From: Lentisphaeria bacterium
GTDB taxonomy: Bacteria > Verrucomicrobiota > Lentisphaeria > Victivallales > Victivallaceae
DNA length: 63,199 nucleotides
Direction of reading: 5' to 3'
Assembly (NCBI GenBank): GCA_017450705.1
Contig: JAFSTC010000045.1
Coordinates: 1-63,199 of the forward strand
This document shows positions 8,911-17,631 of the stretch, piece after piece. The position numbers were made by a program, and so were the translations under genes. The notes beneath the pieces were generated by a model. That model saw nothing but the letters and a program-made list of their open reading frames with translations, was not told where the DNA came from and did not search any database. The number at the start of each line of letters is the position of its first letter. The stretch's first letter is position 1.

Positions 8911-10239
8911 TCACCGTCCTGCGCGGGCGCGGTTCTGGTTGCGGTTGCCGCGGCGGGGCGGCTGCGGCAGGAAGGGACTGCGCTGGGCGCTGCCGCCCGG
9001 TCCCGGCGCAGCGGCGATCTCCGACTGCCCGTTGACGACGACGGTGCCCTCTTTGACGTCGCCGGAGAGGATCTGGCTCGAGATCCCGGTATTGAGTCCG
9101 GTCTTGACGTACACGGGTTTGAGAAGCCCCTTCCCGGCGGGGACCCACAGTCTGCGGGAACGGTCGGTCCGCTCCTGCTCGAGCTCCTTGCGGTACGCGG
9201 GCGCGACGGAGTTGACGTCGGGCGTGTAGCGGAACGCTGCGTTGGAGACGATCAGGACGTTTTTGCACTCCGCCCGTACGAACTTGACATTGGCCGTCAG
9301 GTACGGAAGAAGCTTCCCGTCGGCATTGTCGGTGGTCACCTCGACCACGTAGGTCACCACGTTCTGTGACATGGTGGCGTTGAGCCGGATCTTGTGGACC
9401 TGTCCGACGAACTCCGCGTCGGGATAGGCGTCCACCGAGAAGATCACCTTCATCCCCGGCTTGATGCTGCCGATGTCGGCCTCGTTGACGGAGACCCAGA
9501 CCTGCATTTTGCGCAGATCGGTGGCGATCAGGAAGATGCTGGATGCGCTCATGCTGGAGACGAGCGTCTGCCCCACGCTGACTCTTCTGTCGATGATGAT
9601 GCCGTCCACGGGGGAAGTGATGACGCAGTAACTCAAATTCCGTTTGGCTTTCACCAGCGCGGCTTCGGCGACCTGAAGCTGGGCTTCAGCCTGCTTCAGC
9701 TGGGCTTCGGAAACGGCCAGATCGGCCTTGGCGGAGAGAAAGGCCGCCTGATTGGTGTCGTAGTCGCTCTTCGAAAGCGCGCCCTTGGGATGGAGCTCCT
9801 TGGCCCGGTTCCAGTTGAGGGTGGCCAGAACGAGTTTCGCGTTGGACTGCTGGATGCTGGCCTTGGCGCTCAAAATGGCGACTTCGGCCTTGGCTTTGCC
9901 CGCCTCGGCTTCCCGCAGTTCCGCCTCGTACAGGACCTCGTCGATGCGGGCGAGGACCATGCCCTTCTTCACCCGGGAACCGTAATCCACCGTTTTGCCG
10001 TCGACATCCGTTCCGAAGGCCATGATCTTGCCCGTCACCTGGGCACCCACGTTGACCAGTTCCTCAGGCTCCACGGTCCCGGAAGAACTGATGACGCTCA
10101 TCAGGTCGCCCTTTTCGATGACCTCGGTGCGGAACTGGACGGCGTTTTCCGGTTTCGCGAATTTGCGGTACCCGAACCAGACTCCCGCGGCGACCGCAAG
10201 GATCACCGCAACTGCGATCAGTTTCGAAACGATCTTCAT
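8911..10239 (-). CDS. MacA-like periplasmic adaptor (HlyD/RND-type membrane fusion protein)
   Basis: A 442-residue protein with an N-terminal membrane anchor (about 6-24). A biotinyl-lipoyl half-motif is split by a long alpha-helical hairpin rich in Ala, Glu and Lys (about 105-200). It then has the second half-motif (CVITSPVDGIIIDRRVSVGQ) and a beta-barrel domain. It would link the inner-membrane pump to an outer-membrane channel. The last 30 or so residues are Pro/Arg/Gly-rich and not typical of the family. It is the first gene of the exporter operon. Confidence 0.9.
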   Translation of the reverse strand: MKIVSKLIAVAVILAVAAGVWFGYRKFAKPENAVQFRTEVIEKGDLMSVISSSGTVEPEELVNVGAQVTGKIMAFGTDVDGKTVDYGSRVKKGMVLARIDEVLYEAELREAEAGKAKAEVAILSAKASIQQSNAKLVLATLNWNRAKELHPKGALSKSDYDTNQAAFLSAKADLAVSEAQLKQAEAQLQVAEAALVKAKRNLSYCVITSPVDGIIIDRRVSVGQTLVSSMSASSIFLIATDLRKMQVWVSVNEADIGSIKPGMKVIFSVDAYPDAEFVGQVHKIRLNATMSQNVVTYVVEVTTDNADGKLLPYLTANVKFVRAECKNVLIVSNAAFRYTPDVNSVAPAYRKELEQERTDRSRRLWVPAGKGLLKPVYVKTGLNTGISSQILSGDVKEGTVVVNGQSEIAAAPGPGGSAQRSPFLPQPPRRGNRNQNRARAGR

Positions 10240-10341
10240 ATATGTGCTTTCCTTCCTGAAAAGTTCCTCGAAATCACAGCGGCCTTTCCTGCCGCTCTCC
10301 TCGGTCCGTATAACGCGTTCCGCGGGGTGATTATTTTATAA

Positions 10342-10368
10342 ACTATACTGAAACGGGGATTTTTTCAA
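10342..10368 (-). promoter_or_regulatory. Possible promoter of the MacAB-like operon
   Basis: Read on the minus strand: TTGAAA (10363-10368) and TATAGT (10342-10347), separated by 15 nt. The spacer is short, but this is the best match in the AT-rich divergent spacer upstream of the adaptor gene. Confidence 0.35.
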
Positions 10369-10410
10369 GGTTTTCCGGTGTTTTTCCTCCGCTTTTTTTC
10401 GCGGAAAAGA

Positions 10411-10439
10411 TTGTATTTGCGCCCCGGACGTGGAATATT
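10411..10439 (+). promoter_or_regulatory. Possible promoter placed directly before the release-factor-like gene
   Basis: TTGTAT (10411-10416), a 17-nt spacer, AATATT (10434-10439). Only six bases separate the -10 box from the ATG at 10446, so a transcript from here would begin at or next to the start codon. Confidence 0.35.
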
Positions 10440-10445
10440 AATAGC

Positions 10446-10931
10446 ATGACGGAAAGGGATGACATCTTGCGTCTGGATGACGCCGGACTCTCCGCTCTCT
10501 GCAAATTGGAGTTCTTCAAAGGCACCGGTCCCGGCGGCCAGAAGCGCAACAAAACGTCGAGCGCGGTGCGGGTCCTTCTGCCGGGATTCGACGTCGCGGC
10601 GACGGACTGCACCGAGCGCAGCCAGACGCGGAACCGCGCCAACGCCCTGCGGAAACTCAGGTTTGAACTCGCCATGACCCGCCGGGTCTCCCCCGCCCTG
10701 CCCCCGGACAGACCGGCCTGCGCCCTGACCAGCCCGGATTATCCGCTGTGGCTGGCCCGCGTTCTCGATGCCTTTGCCGAAAACGATTTCGATTACCGGA
10801 AAACGGCCGCGCATCTGGGCGTTTCCGCGTCTTCGCTCGTAAAGAACTTTTTCCGGGACCCCGGTCTCTGGCAGAGACTGCAGGAAGAACTGGCCTCCCG
10901 GGGACTGCCGCCTCTGAAAGCGCCGAGATAA
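10446..10931 (+). CDS. Release-factor-like protein with GGQ domain
   Basis: A 161-residue protein with the catalytic peptidyl-tRNA hydrolase motif GTGPGGQKRNK (GGQ at 30-32) followed by SSAVRV, as in RF1/RF2 domain 3 and ArfB-like rescue factors. It lacks the codon-recognition domains of true release factors. The C-terminal 60 residues contain a helix-turn-helix-like segment (RKTAAHLGVSASSLVKNF) not found in ArfB. A role in ribosome rescue or release of stalled peptide is inferred from the GGQ domain alone. The gap to the next gene is 14 nt. Confidence 0.85.
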   Translation: MTERDDILRLDDAGLSALCKLEFFKGTGPGGQKRNKTSSAVRVLLPGFDVAATDCTERSQTRNRANALRKLRFELAMTRRVSPALPPDRPACALTSPDYPLWLARVLDAFAENDFDYRKTAAHLGVSASSLVKNFFRDPGLWQRLQEELASRGLPPLKAPR

Positions 10932-10945
10932 CGGGAGTAAGCCTC

Positions 10946-12112
10946 ATGTCAGCAACGCTTGTCAGGTACATCATCCGCCGCACGGAATACTCCGTTCTCA
11001 TCATCGCCGGCGTGGTCTTTTTCACCTTCGTCCTCTTCAATCTGTGCAGCGGCGACCCCGCCGCGGCGGTCCTCGGGAAAAACGCAAGACCCGAGGAGAT
11101 CGAATCCCTGAGAAGGGAACTGGGGAGCGATCTGCCCCTGCTCTTCGGCCGAAAATGCCGCACGGAGGCCTTTCCCGCATGGCAGGGCGATTCGGCGGCG
11201 ATCCGCATCAAGAGGAACTTCCCCGCCGAAAAGGGCGTCGCCGTGATCCGCTGCAAAAGATCGGGACGCCGGGAACTGCCAATCGACGGGAAAACCTGGG
11301 AGATCCGCTTCTCGGCGCCCCCCGGCGACCGGGTCGTGAGCGCGGAGTTCTTCCGGTTCCAGCGCTCCCCCTTCAATTCCCAGTTCCTCCGCGCCGTCAA
11401 AGAGATCCTGACACTGGACTTCGGACGGACCGTCACCACCCGGGAAAGGATCGGCGACATCTTCAAACGCAGCGTGGGCCCCTCGCTCATGCTGATGCTC
11501 CCCGTTTTCCTGGGAGAATTGAGCCTCGGTGTCTTCCTCGCCCTGGTCGCCACGGCTTTCCGCAACCGGCTCCCGGACAGGCTGCTGGTGCTGATCTCCG
11601 TCGCCGGCATGAGTTTGAGCTATCTGACCGCGATCATCCTCGGCCAGTGGTTTCTCGGGTATTACCTCGAGCTCTTCCCCATCTGGGGCTTCGGCAGCGT
11701 GACGGACCTCGGATTGCCCGTCACCATCGGCATCCTGTGCGGGACTGGGACCAATGTCCGGTTTTTCAGGACGGTCTTCTCCGACGAACTCCGCAGGGAA
11801 TACCTGAGGACCGCCGCCGCAAAAGGCGCCTCCCCCGCCAGGATCTACGGGCGGCACCTGCTGCGCAACGGGGCCATCCAGATCATCACACGGGCAGGCG
11901 CTTCCCTGCCCTTCCTCTTCACCGGCAGTCTGTTACTTGAGTCCTTTTTCGGCATCCCCGGACTGGGATTCGCGGGCGTGGACGCCCTGTACAACTCGGA
12001 TATCCAGCTCCTCAAGGCGCTGGTCGTCTTCAGCTCGTTCCTCTTCGTCGTCATCAACCTCTTGACCGACCTTGCCTATGCATGGGCCGATCCCCGGATC
12101 CGGCTGGAGTGA
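10946..12112 (+). CDS. OppB/DppB-type ABC transporter permease without partners
   Basis: A 388-residue inner-membrane permease. TM1 (about 15-37) is followed by the family phrase GDPAAAVLGKNARPEEIESL, and a C-terminal part has five further helices. The cytoplasmic coupling loop is EYLRTAAAKGASPARIYGRH. The ATG at 10946 was chosen because GGGAG lies 8 nt before it. Between the N-terminal element and the LDFGRTVTT segment there are roughly 75 extra residues, so the periplasmic insertion is larger than in E. coli OppB. No OppC-like permease, ATPase or binding protein lies nearby, which is odd because these transporters work as heteromers. Confidence 0.8.
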   Translation: MSATLVRYIIRRTEYSVLIIAGVVFFTFVLFNLCSGDPAAAVLGKNARPEEIESLRRELGSDLPLLFGRKCRTEAFPAWQGDSAAIRIKRNFPAEKGVAVIRCKRSGRRELPIDGKTWEIRFSAPPGDRVVSAEFFRFQRSPFNSQFLRAVKEILTLDFGRTVTTRERIGDIFKRSVGPSLMLMLPVFLGELSLGVFLALVATAFRNRLPDRLLVLISVAGMSLSYLTAIILGQWFLGYYLELFPIWGFGSVTDLGLPVTIGILCGTGTNVRFFRTVFSDELRREYLRTAAAKGASPARIYGRHLLRNGAIQIITRAGASLPFLFTGSLLLESFFGIPGLGFAGVDALYNSDIQLLKALVVFSSFLFVVINLLTDLAYAWADPRIRLE

Positions 12113-12119
12113 ACACATC

Positions 12120-13616
12120 ATGCCGACGCTGGTCTTCGAAGGAAAAAGCATCCCGGTCCTCCCGCAGGAGACCGTCGCTTCCGCCCTCCGGCGCGGCGGC
12201 GTCCCCGTCGCGCTCGCCTGCGGCGGAAAAAACCGCTGCGGCAGATGCACGATCAAACTTATCTCCGGCACATTTTCTTCCGGAGGTCGGGTGTTCGAAG
12301 TCTCTCCGGCGCATCCAGCTGAGGAAAGAGCCTGCACATTGTATCTGCTGAGCGGCAGCGGCTCGGCGGCGTTCCCCGCGGAACCGCAAACGGCATTCGA
12401 TGAGGGGCTCCCGGTTCTTCCCGGACTGGAAAGGATCCGGCCCGTCTTTACCGGAACGGCAGCGGCACTGGACCTCGGCACGACCAATGTCGCCGCGGTC
12501 CTGATCGAAAACGGCCGGATCGTCCGCTTTGCCGAAAAGCTCAACGCCCAGATCCGGTGCGGCGACAACGTCATCGACCGGATCGCATTTGCCGCCCGGA
12601 GGGAGGGCACGGCGGAACTGCGCCGCGCTCTGCTGGAGGAGACCGTCATGCCGCTGCTCCGGCGCCTCACCGACTCGCCCGAAAAGATCGAAGCCGTCTC
12701 CGCCGCGGGCAACACGGTGATGACGCACTTCTTTTTCGACGCCGATCCCTCCTCCATGGGACGGGCCCCCTTCACGCCGGAAGAAATGCATTTTTCCGCG
12801 ACGGCGCAGGCGTGCGGTCTTGCGGGACTGCGTCCGGAGACACCCGTTTCCGGCGCGGAACTTGTCTGCGGCTTCATCGGCGGCGACATCTCCGCCGGGA
12901 TGACCGTCTCAGGCTTCGGCGCGGAAAACGCCCGCGAACTTTACATGGATATCGGGACCAACTGCGAGATGGTCCTCAACGACCGGGGCCGGTACACCGC
13001 GCTGTCGGCGGCGGCGGGACCGGCCTTCGAACGAACGAATCTCCGCGCCGGTCAGGCGGGATGCGTCCGGCACATCCGTTACGCGGACCGCAAGTGGTTC
13101 CTGACACCGGAAACGGACACGCCCTCCGGCCTCTGCGGCACGGCCCTCGCGGACCTGCTGGCCGAAAGCCGCAGGAACGATCTCATCGACGATTTCGGCA
13201 GATGGGTCCGTTCCCCGGGCCTCCCGGAAACGCTCTTGCCCGACAACGCCCGCATGGCCGAACTCGTCACGGCCAAAGCCGCCGTCGAAAGCGGCCTCGT
13301 TCTGCTCGCCCGGCATGCGGGGCTCGCGTGGAAAGACGTGGAAAAAGTTTACCTGGCCGGAAGTTTCGCGGAACATCTGGACATCGCCAACGGCATCGCG
13401 GCGGGGCTTCTCCCCTGTCTGCCGAAGGATCGGTTCGTCAAACTGGGCAACGCCTCCCTCGCGGGAGCGGCGGCGATGCTGCTGGATCCCATGATCCGGG
13501 CGAAGACGGAGACGTGGCGGCACGTCGTCCGGCACCTCTCCCCGGCGGAGGACCCGGCCTATCCCAGAATCTTCGCATCGGCCATGCGCATCGGCAAAGG
13601 AGAAAAACAGCCATGA
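12120..13616 (+). CDS. Ferredoxin/ASKHA-domain protein (corrinoid-activating RACE-like)
   Basis: A 498-residue protein. An N-terminal 2Fe-2S ferredoxin domain has cysteines at 34, 40, 43 and 72. It is joined to an ASKHA ATPase domain (AALDLGTTNVAA near 120, then GDISAGM, MDIGTNCEM and LAGSFAEHLD). Proteins of this layout reductively reactivate cobalamin in corrinoid methyltransferases (RACE/RamA-like). The ATG at 12120 skips 16 upstream in-frame residues that overlap the permease gene. No methyltransferase or corrinoid protein is nearby, so its client is unknown. Its stop overlaps the next start (ATGA). Confidence 0.85.
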   Translation: MPTLVFEGKSIPVLPQETVASALRRGGVPVALACGGKNRCGRCTIKLISGTFSSGGRVFEVSPAHPAEERACTLYLLSGSGSAAFPAEPQTAFDEGLPVLPGLERIRPVFTGTAAALDLGTTNVAAVLIENGRIVRFAEKLNAQIRCGDNVIDRIAFAARREGTAELRRALLEETVMPLLRRLTDSPEKIEAVSAAGNTVMTHFFFDADPSSMGRAPFTPEEMHFSATAQACGLAGLRPETPVSGAELVCGFIGGDISAGMTVSGFGAENARELYMDIGTNCEMVLNDRGRYTALSAAAGPAFERTNLRAGQAGCVRHIRYADRKWFLTPETDTPSGLCGTALADLLAESRRNDLIDDFGRWVRSPGLPETLLPDNARMAELVTAKAAVESGLVLLARHAGLAWKDVEKVYLAGSFAEHLDIANGIAAGLLPCLPKDRFVKLGNASLAGAAAMLLDPMIRAKTETWRHVVRHLSPAEDPAYPRIFASAMRIGKGEKQP

Positions 13617-14443
13617 TCGAACAGAAACTGAAAACGGCTCTCGACTTTCTGCAGAAGAAGACCCCCTTCCGTCCCGATATCGCGATCACCCTCGGTTCGG
13701 GCCTCGGCGGCTTCGCCGAGACGATGGAGAAAATTGCCGTCATCGATTACGCAGAGATCCCCGGCATGCCGGTGTCGACCGCGCCGAGCCACGCGGGAAA
13801 ACTCGTTTTCGGCAAATTGGCGGGCGTCAATGCGGCCGTCTTGCAGGGCAGAGTCCACCTCTACGAGGGGTACGACGTCCGGGAAACGGTCATGCCCCTG
13901 CGGGTGCTCCGGATGCTGGGGGCGAAGATCCTGCTGCTGACGAATTCCGCGGGAGCGATCAACACCGATTTCGAATGCGGGGATTTCATGCTGGTCGAGG
14001 ATCATATCTCCCTGCTGGTCCCCTCCCCTCTGCGGGGAAAAAATCCGGACTTCCTCGGACCGCGTTTCCCCGATATGACATGCGTCTATGACAAAGATTT
14101 GCGCCGCATCGCCGATTCCACGGCGGAACGGGCCGGGATCCCGCTCCGTCACGGCGTGCTCGTCCAGACCTCCGGACCGAACTTCGAAACGCCGGCGGAG
14201 GTCCGTTTCCTGAAAACGATGGGAGCCGACGCCGTCTGCATGTCCACCGTGACGGAAGCGACGGCCGCCCGCCACTGCGGGTACAGGGTCCTCGCCCTCA
14301 GCTGCATCAGCAATATGGCGGCGGGGATCTCCGAAACGCCCCTGACGCAGGAAGAGGTGATGGCGACGGCTCAGGAAAAAGCCCCGTTGTTCAACAGACT
14401 GCTCCGTGACCTCGCTGGAGCCATGGCGGTTTTCCTGAACTGA
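13613..14443 (+). CDS. punA: Purine nucleoside phosphorylase (trimeric PNP family)
   Basis: A 276-residue enzyme of purine salvage that splits inosine or guanosine with phosphate. Visible motifs are the phosphate-binding GSGLGG, the SHAGKLVFG loop, GRVHLYEGY, TNSAGAIN, the base-binding GPNFETPAEVRFLKTMGADAV segment and CISNMAAG. Length matches the trimeric PNP-I family rather than hexameric DeoD. It starts inside the stop of the RACE-like gene. It ends five nt from the convergent Cys-rich small gene. Confidence 0.95.
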   Translation: MIEQKLKTALDFLQKKTPFRPDIAITLGSGLGGFAETMEKIAVIDYAEIPGMPVSTAPSHAGKLVFGKLAGVNAAVLQGRVHLYEGYDVRETVMPLRVLRMLGAKILLLTNSAGAINTDFECGDFMLVEDHISLLVPSPLRGKNPDFLGPRFPDMTCVYDKDLRRIADSTAERAGIPLRHGVLVQTSGPNFETPAEVRFLKTMGADAVCMSTVTEATAARHCGYRVLALSCISNMAAGISETPLTQEEVMATAQEKAPLFNRLLRDLAGAMAVFLN

Positions 14444-14448
14444 TCGGC

Positions 14449-14604
14449 TCAGCGCCGGCAGTCTTTATCGCAGCAAGCACAGCCGCACCCGCACCCTCCG
14501 GAGCGCCTTTTCCGCGCGAGGCTGACGCCGATCAGCGCTATGACGGCGATCAGCAGGGATCCGACGAGCAGGGTCCCCCCGTTTTCGCAGAGCCAGTCGT
14601 ACAT
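14449..14604 (-). CDS. FeoB-associated Cys-rich membrane protein (51 aa)
   Basis: A 51-residue protein read directly from the minus strand. It has a short N-terminus (MYDWLCENGG), one membrane helix (about 11-30), a basic RKRR stop-transfer and a Cys-rich tail (GGCGCGCACCDKDC). This matches small proteins found next to feoB in many anaerobes, thought to assist iron uptake through FeoB, perhaps by binding or reducing metal. It lies 24 nt downstream of feoB in the same orientation. I am confident it is real because topology, cysteine content and position all agree. Confidence 0.85.
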   Translation of the reverse strand: MYDWLCENGGTLLVGSLLIAVIALIGVSLARKRRSGGCGCGCACCDKDCRR

Positions 14605-14628
14605 TTTGGCCGCCTTCCCGGATCCGTG

Positions 14629-17091
14629 TCAGGCGTTTTTGTCCGGGCGGACCAGCTGGAAGATCATGCCCGCGGCCAGAAGCGCGGCAGCGGTCACGCC
14701 CACGGCGTTCCCCCTGCCCTGCAGGAGGCAACCCGTCTGGTAGATCAGCAGGGCGATCACATAGGCGAAGGTGCACTGGTAGATCACGGTGAACCAGAAC
14801 CATTTGGCGCTGTTCATCTCGCGCCGGATGGCGCCGAGGGCCGCGAAGCAGGGCGCGCAGAGCAGATTGAACACGAGGAAAGTGTATCCGGCCAGCGGGG
14901 AAAAGACCAGCGCCAGATTGCCGTAGACGCTGTCCGCCGCGCCGGACTGGTAGAGGACGCCCAATGTCCCCACGATGTTCTCCTTGGCGATCAGGCCGCA
15001 GAAGGAGGCGACGGCGGCCTGCCAGGTGCCCCAGCCGAGGGGGATGAAGATCCAGGAAAAGGCGTCGCCTATCCGCGCCAGAAGCGAGAGGTCCAGCCGA
15101 TCTTCGGCCAGCATCCGGAAAGAGCCGTCGACGAAGCCGAACCGCGAGGCGAACCAGACGAAGACGGTCGAGAGCAGAATGACCGTTCCCGCGCGCTTGA
15201 TGAAGCTCCAGCCGTTGTCCCACATGGGCCGCAGAACGTTGCCGAGCGTGGGCAGATGATAGGGGGGGAGCTCCATGACGAAGGGAGAGGGAAGACCGGA
15301 AAACATCCGCAGTTTTTTGAGCATGAGGCCCGAGATGATGATGCTGGCCATGCCGAGGAAATAGGCGCTGGTCGCGATCCAGGGCGATCCGCCGAAGATC
15401 GCCCCGGCGATGAGGGCGATGAAAGGCGTCTTGGCGCTGCAGGGGATGAAGGTCGTCGTTATGATGGTCATGCGGCGTTCCCGTTCGTTTTCGATCGTCC
15501 GGGACGCCATGATGCCGGGCACACCGCAGCCGGTCCCGACCAGGATCGGGATGAAACTTTTGCCGGAGAGGCCGAAACGGCGGAAGAGCCGGTCCAGCAC
15601 GAAGGCGATCCGGGCCATGTAGCCGCAGGCCTCCACCCAGGCCAGCAGAAGGAACAGGACCAGCATCTGGGGCACGAAGCCCAGCACGGAGCCGACGCCG
15701 GCGACGATCCCGTCGAGGATCAGCCCCTTGAGCCAGGGGGCGCACTTCATTCTGTCCAGCAGGGACTCCGTCACCCGGGGAACGCCGGGGACCCACCACC
15801 CGTACCTGGCGGGATCGGGGGCGCGGAAGGCGAATTTTTCCATAACGGGGACGGCTTCGGCCAAGTTCTCTCCGGTAAATTCGATCTCTTCGGAAGAGAG
15901 ATCCTCTTTGCTCGTCACCTTGATCTTCGCCGTTTTTTCCTCGGGGACGCTCTTGACGAAATTCCGCAGGAGCATCGAGGCGTTTCCCGCGTTGAAATCT
16001 TCACTTTCGCCGCTGAGTTTTGCGGCAAGGTCTTTCGGAACAAAAGCCGCCACGGCATTTTTTGCCGCGGTGAACTTTTCGGAATCCTGTTCGTAAGCGG
16101 AAGAACCAACGCCGAAAAGGTGGAAACCGTCGCCGAAGACGCCCTCATTGGCCCAGTCGGTGGCCATCTGCCCCACGGTCACCATGGAGATGTAGTAGAT
16201 CAGGAACATGACTGCAGCGAGGATCGGCAGCCCGAACCAGCGGCTGGTGACGATGCGGTCGACCTTGTCCGACGTTGTGAGACCGCCCGCGTTCTTCCGG
16301 TGCAGACATTTTTTGACGATATCCGCGATGGAACCGTAGCGTTCGCTGATGATGATGGCTTCGGAATCGTCGGAGAGTTCCTTCTCGGCCGCGGCGATGT
16401 CCTCTTCGATATGTTTCAGCGTCTTCTCGGGGATCTGCAGTTTCTGCAGGACCTTTTCGTCCCGCTCGAAGATTTTGATGGCGTACCAGCGCTGCTTCTC
16501 CGACGGCATATCGTGGAGCACGGCCTCCTCAATGTGCGCGATGGCGTGTTCCGCGGGGCCGGAAAAGGTGTGCATGGGCATGACGCGGCCCTGCTTCGAG
16601 GCGGCGATGGCGGCTTCGGCGGCCTCGACGGTCCCCTCGTTCTTCAGCGCGGAGATCTCCACCACCGGGCAGCCGATCGCTTTGGAAAGCGTCTCGATGT
16701 CGATGCGGTCGCCGTTTTTGCGGACAACGTCCATCATATTGATGGCCACGACCATGGGGATCCCCAGCTCGGCCAGCTGGGTGGTGAGGTAAAGATTCCG
16801 CTCGAGATTTGTCCCGTCGACGATGTTGAGGATCGCCTCGGGCTCCTCGTCGAGGAGATAGCTGCGCGCCACGACCTCTTCGAGGGAGTAGGGAGAAAGG
16901 GAGTAGATGCCGGGCAGATCGGTGATGATGACATCATCGTGTTTTTTCAGCCCGCCCTCCTTTTTTTCCACCGTGACACCGGGCCAGTTGCCGACGAACT
17001 GGTTGGAACCGGTGAGCGCGTTGAAGAGAGTCGTCTTGCCGCTGTTGGGATTCCCCGCCAGCGCGATCCGGATGGTTTTCCCCCCGCTCAT
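14629..17091 (-). CDS. feoB: Ferrous iron transporter FeoB
   Basis: An 820-residue protein. The N-terminal G domain has G1 GNPNSGKTT (13-21), the switch I region with NWPGVTVEKKEG, G3 DLPG and G4 NMMD. A helical GDI-like region follows, then two Gate domains with about eight to ten helices (DGIVAGVGSVLGFVPQ, GTGCGVPGIMASRT, FIPCSAKTPF). It imports Fe2+ across the inner membrane. It is longer than E. coli FeoB because of a soluble insertion of roughly 95 residues after the first helix (near 290-390), rich in charged residues. It forms an operon with feoA upstream and the Cys-rich protein downstream. Confidence 0.97.
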   Translation of the reverse strand: MSGGKTIRIALAGNPNSGKTTLFNALTGSNQFVGNWPGVTVEKKEGGLKKHDDVIITDLPGIYSLSPYSLEEVVARSYLLDEEPEAILNIVDGTNLERNLYLTTQLAELGIPMVVAINMMDVVRKNGDRIDIETLSKAIGCPVVEISALKNEGTVEAAEAAIAASKQGRVMPMHTFSGPAEHAIAHIEEAVLHDMPSEKQRWYAIKIFERDEKVLQKLQIPEKTLKHIEEDIAAAEKELSDDSEAIIISERYGSIADIVKKCLHRKNAGGLTTSDKVDRIVTSRWFGLPILAAVMFLIYYISMVTVGQMATDWANEGVFGDGFHLFGVGSSAYEQDSEKFTAAKNAVAAFVPKDLAAKLSGESEDFNAGNASMLLRNFVKSVPEEKTAKIKVTSKEDLSSEEIEFTGENLAEAVPVMEKFAFRAPDPARYGWWVPGVPRVTESLLDRMKCAPWLKGLILDGIVAGVGSVLGFVPQMLVLFLLLAWVEACGYMARIAFVLDRLFRRFGLSGKSFIPILVGTGCGVPGIMASRTIENERERRMTIITTTFIPCSAKTPFIALIAGAIFGGSPWIATSAYFLGMASIIISGLMLKKLRMFSGLPSPFVMELPPYHLPTLGNVLRPMWDNGWSFIKRAGTVILLSTVFVWFASRFGFVDGSFRMLAEDRLDLSLLARIGDAFSWIFIPLGWGTWQAAVASFCGLIAKENIVGTLGVLYQSGAADSVYGNLALVFSPLAGYTFLVFNLLCAPCFAALGAIRREMNSAKWFWFTVIYQCTFAYVIALLIYQTGCLLQGRGNAVGVTAAALLAAGMIFQLVRPDKNA

Positions 17092-17115
17092 TTCGCACAG
17101 ATCCCCGTATTGAAA

Positions 17116-17337
17116 CTATTCCACTTCGATGATGTCGATGTCGTCCCGGCGCAGACTCAGTTCGTAGCCGCGGACCGTCACCTCGATGGGGTCGCCCAGC
17201 GGCGCCATCTTGCGGACGAAGATATCGGTCCCCCGGATGATCCCCATGTCCATGATCCGCCGCCTGAGGGGGCCGCTGCCCGTTATCCTGACGACTTTCA
17301 CCGTCTCACCGATCCTGACATCCTTCAGCGTCTTCAT
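17116..17337 (-). CDS. feoA: FeoA, SH3-like partner of FeoB
   Basis: A 73-residue cytoplasmic protein with the FeoA SH3-like fold: IGETVKVVRITGSGPLRRRI, the conserved MDMGIIRGT turn, and PIEVTVRGYELSLRRDD near the end. FeoA is needed for iron transport by FeoB. It lies 24 nt upstream of feoB. About 330 nt of non-coding DNA upstream holds a possible metalloregulator site. Confidence 0.95.
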   Translation of the reverse strand: MKTLKDVRIGETVKVVRITGSGPLRRRIMDMGIIRGTDIFVRKMAPLGDPIEVTVRGYELSLRRDDIDIIEVE

Positions 17338-17441
17338 AGAAAACTCTCCCTGACCCGTAAATTCTCAACGCCTGTCTCCGCGGCGGCCTTGTCAAACTGG
17401 CTTTCCCGCGCCGGGGGACGGCATTTACCTGAACAAAAAAA

Positions 17442-17455
17442 TTAGTCTACGCTAA
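17442..17455. promoter_or_regulatory. Possible DtxR/IdeR-type metalloregulator operator upstream of feoA
   Basis: The inverted repeat TTAG-N6-CTAA, extended to TTAGTCTACGCTAAC, matches about 13 of 19 positions of the DtxR/IdeR box. It lies about 105 nt upstream of feoA in an AT-rich stretch, where Fe2+-dependent repression would be expected. A weak TTGGTA...TAATTT pair on the minus strand overlaps it. The regulator itself is not in the window. Confidence 0.35.
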
Positions 17456-17631
17456 CTTTCTTTACCAAAAAATCGCGCTCAAACGCGCGAACAGATTTTT
17501 TTCTGCGTATTACTGTAACACCGGGAAATAAAAAATGCAAGCCGAAAAAAAATTTTACCGCGCCTGTTTTTAAGGACAAAATCCGTTCCGCCTGCAAAAA
17601 ACCCGTCGTTGCAAATAAAAACTTAGTCAGG

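Noticed and set aside
14626-17445. 939-codon plus-strand frame opposite feoB
   Set aside because: feoB and feoA motifs on the minus strand explain this DNA fully; the plus frame has no domain and no ribosome site.
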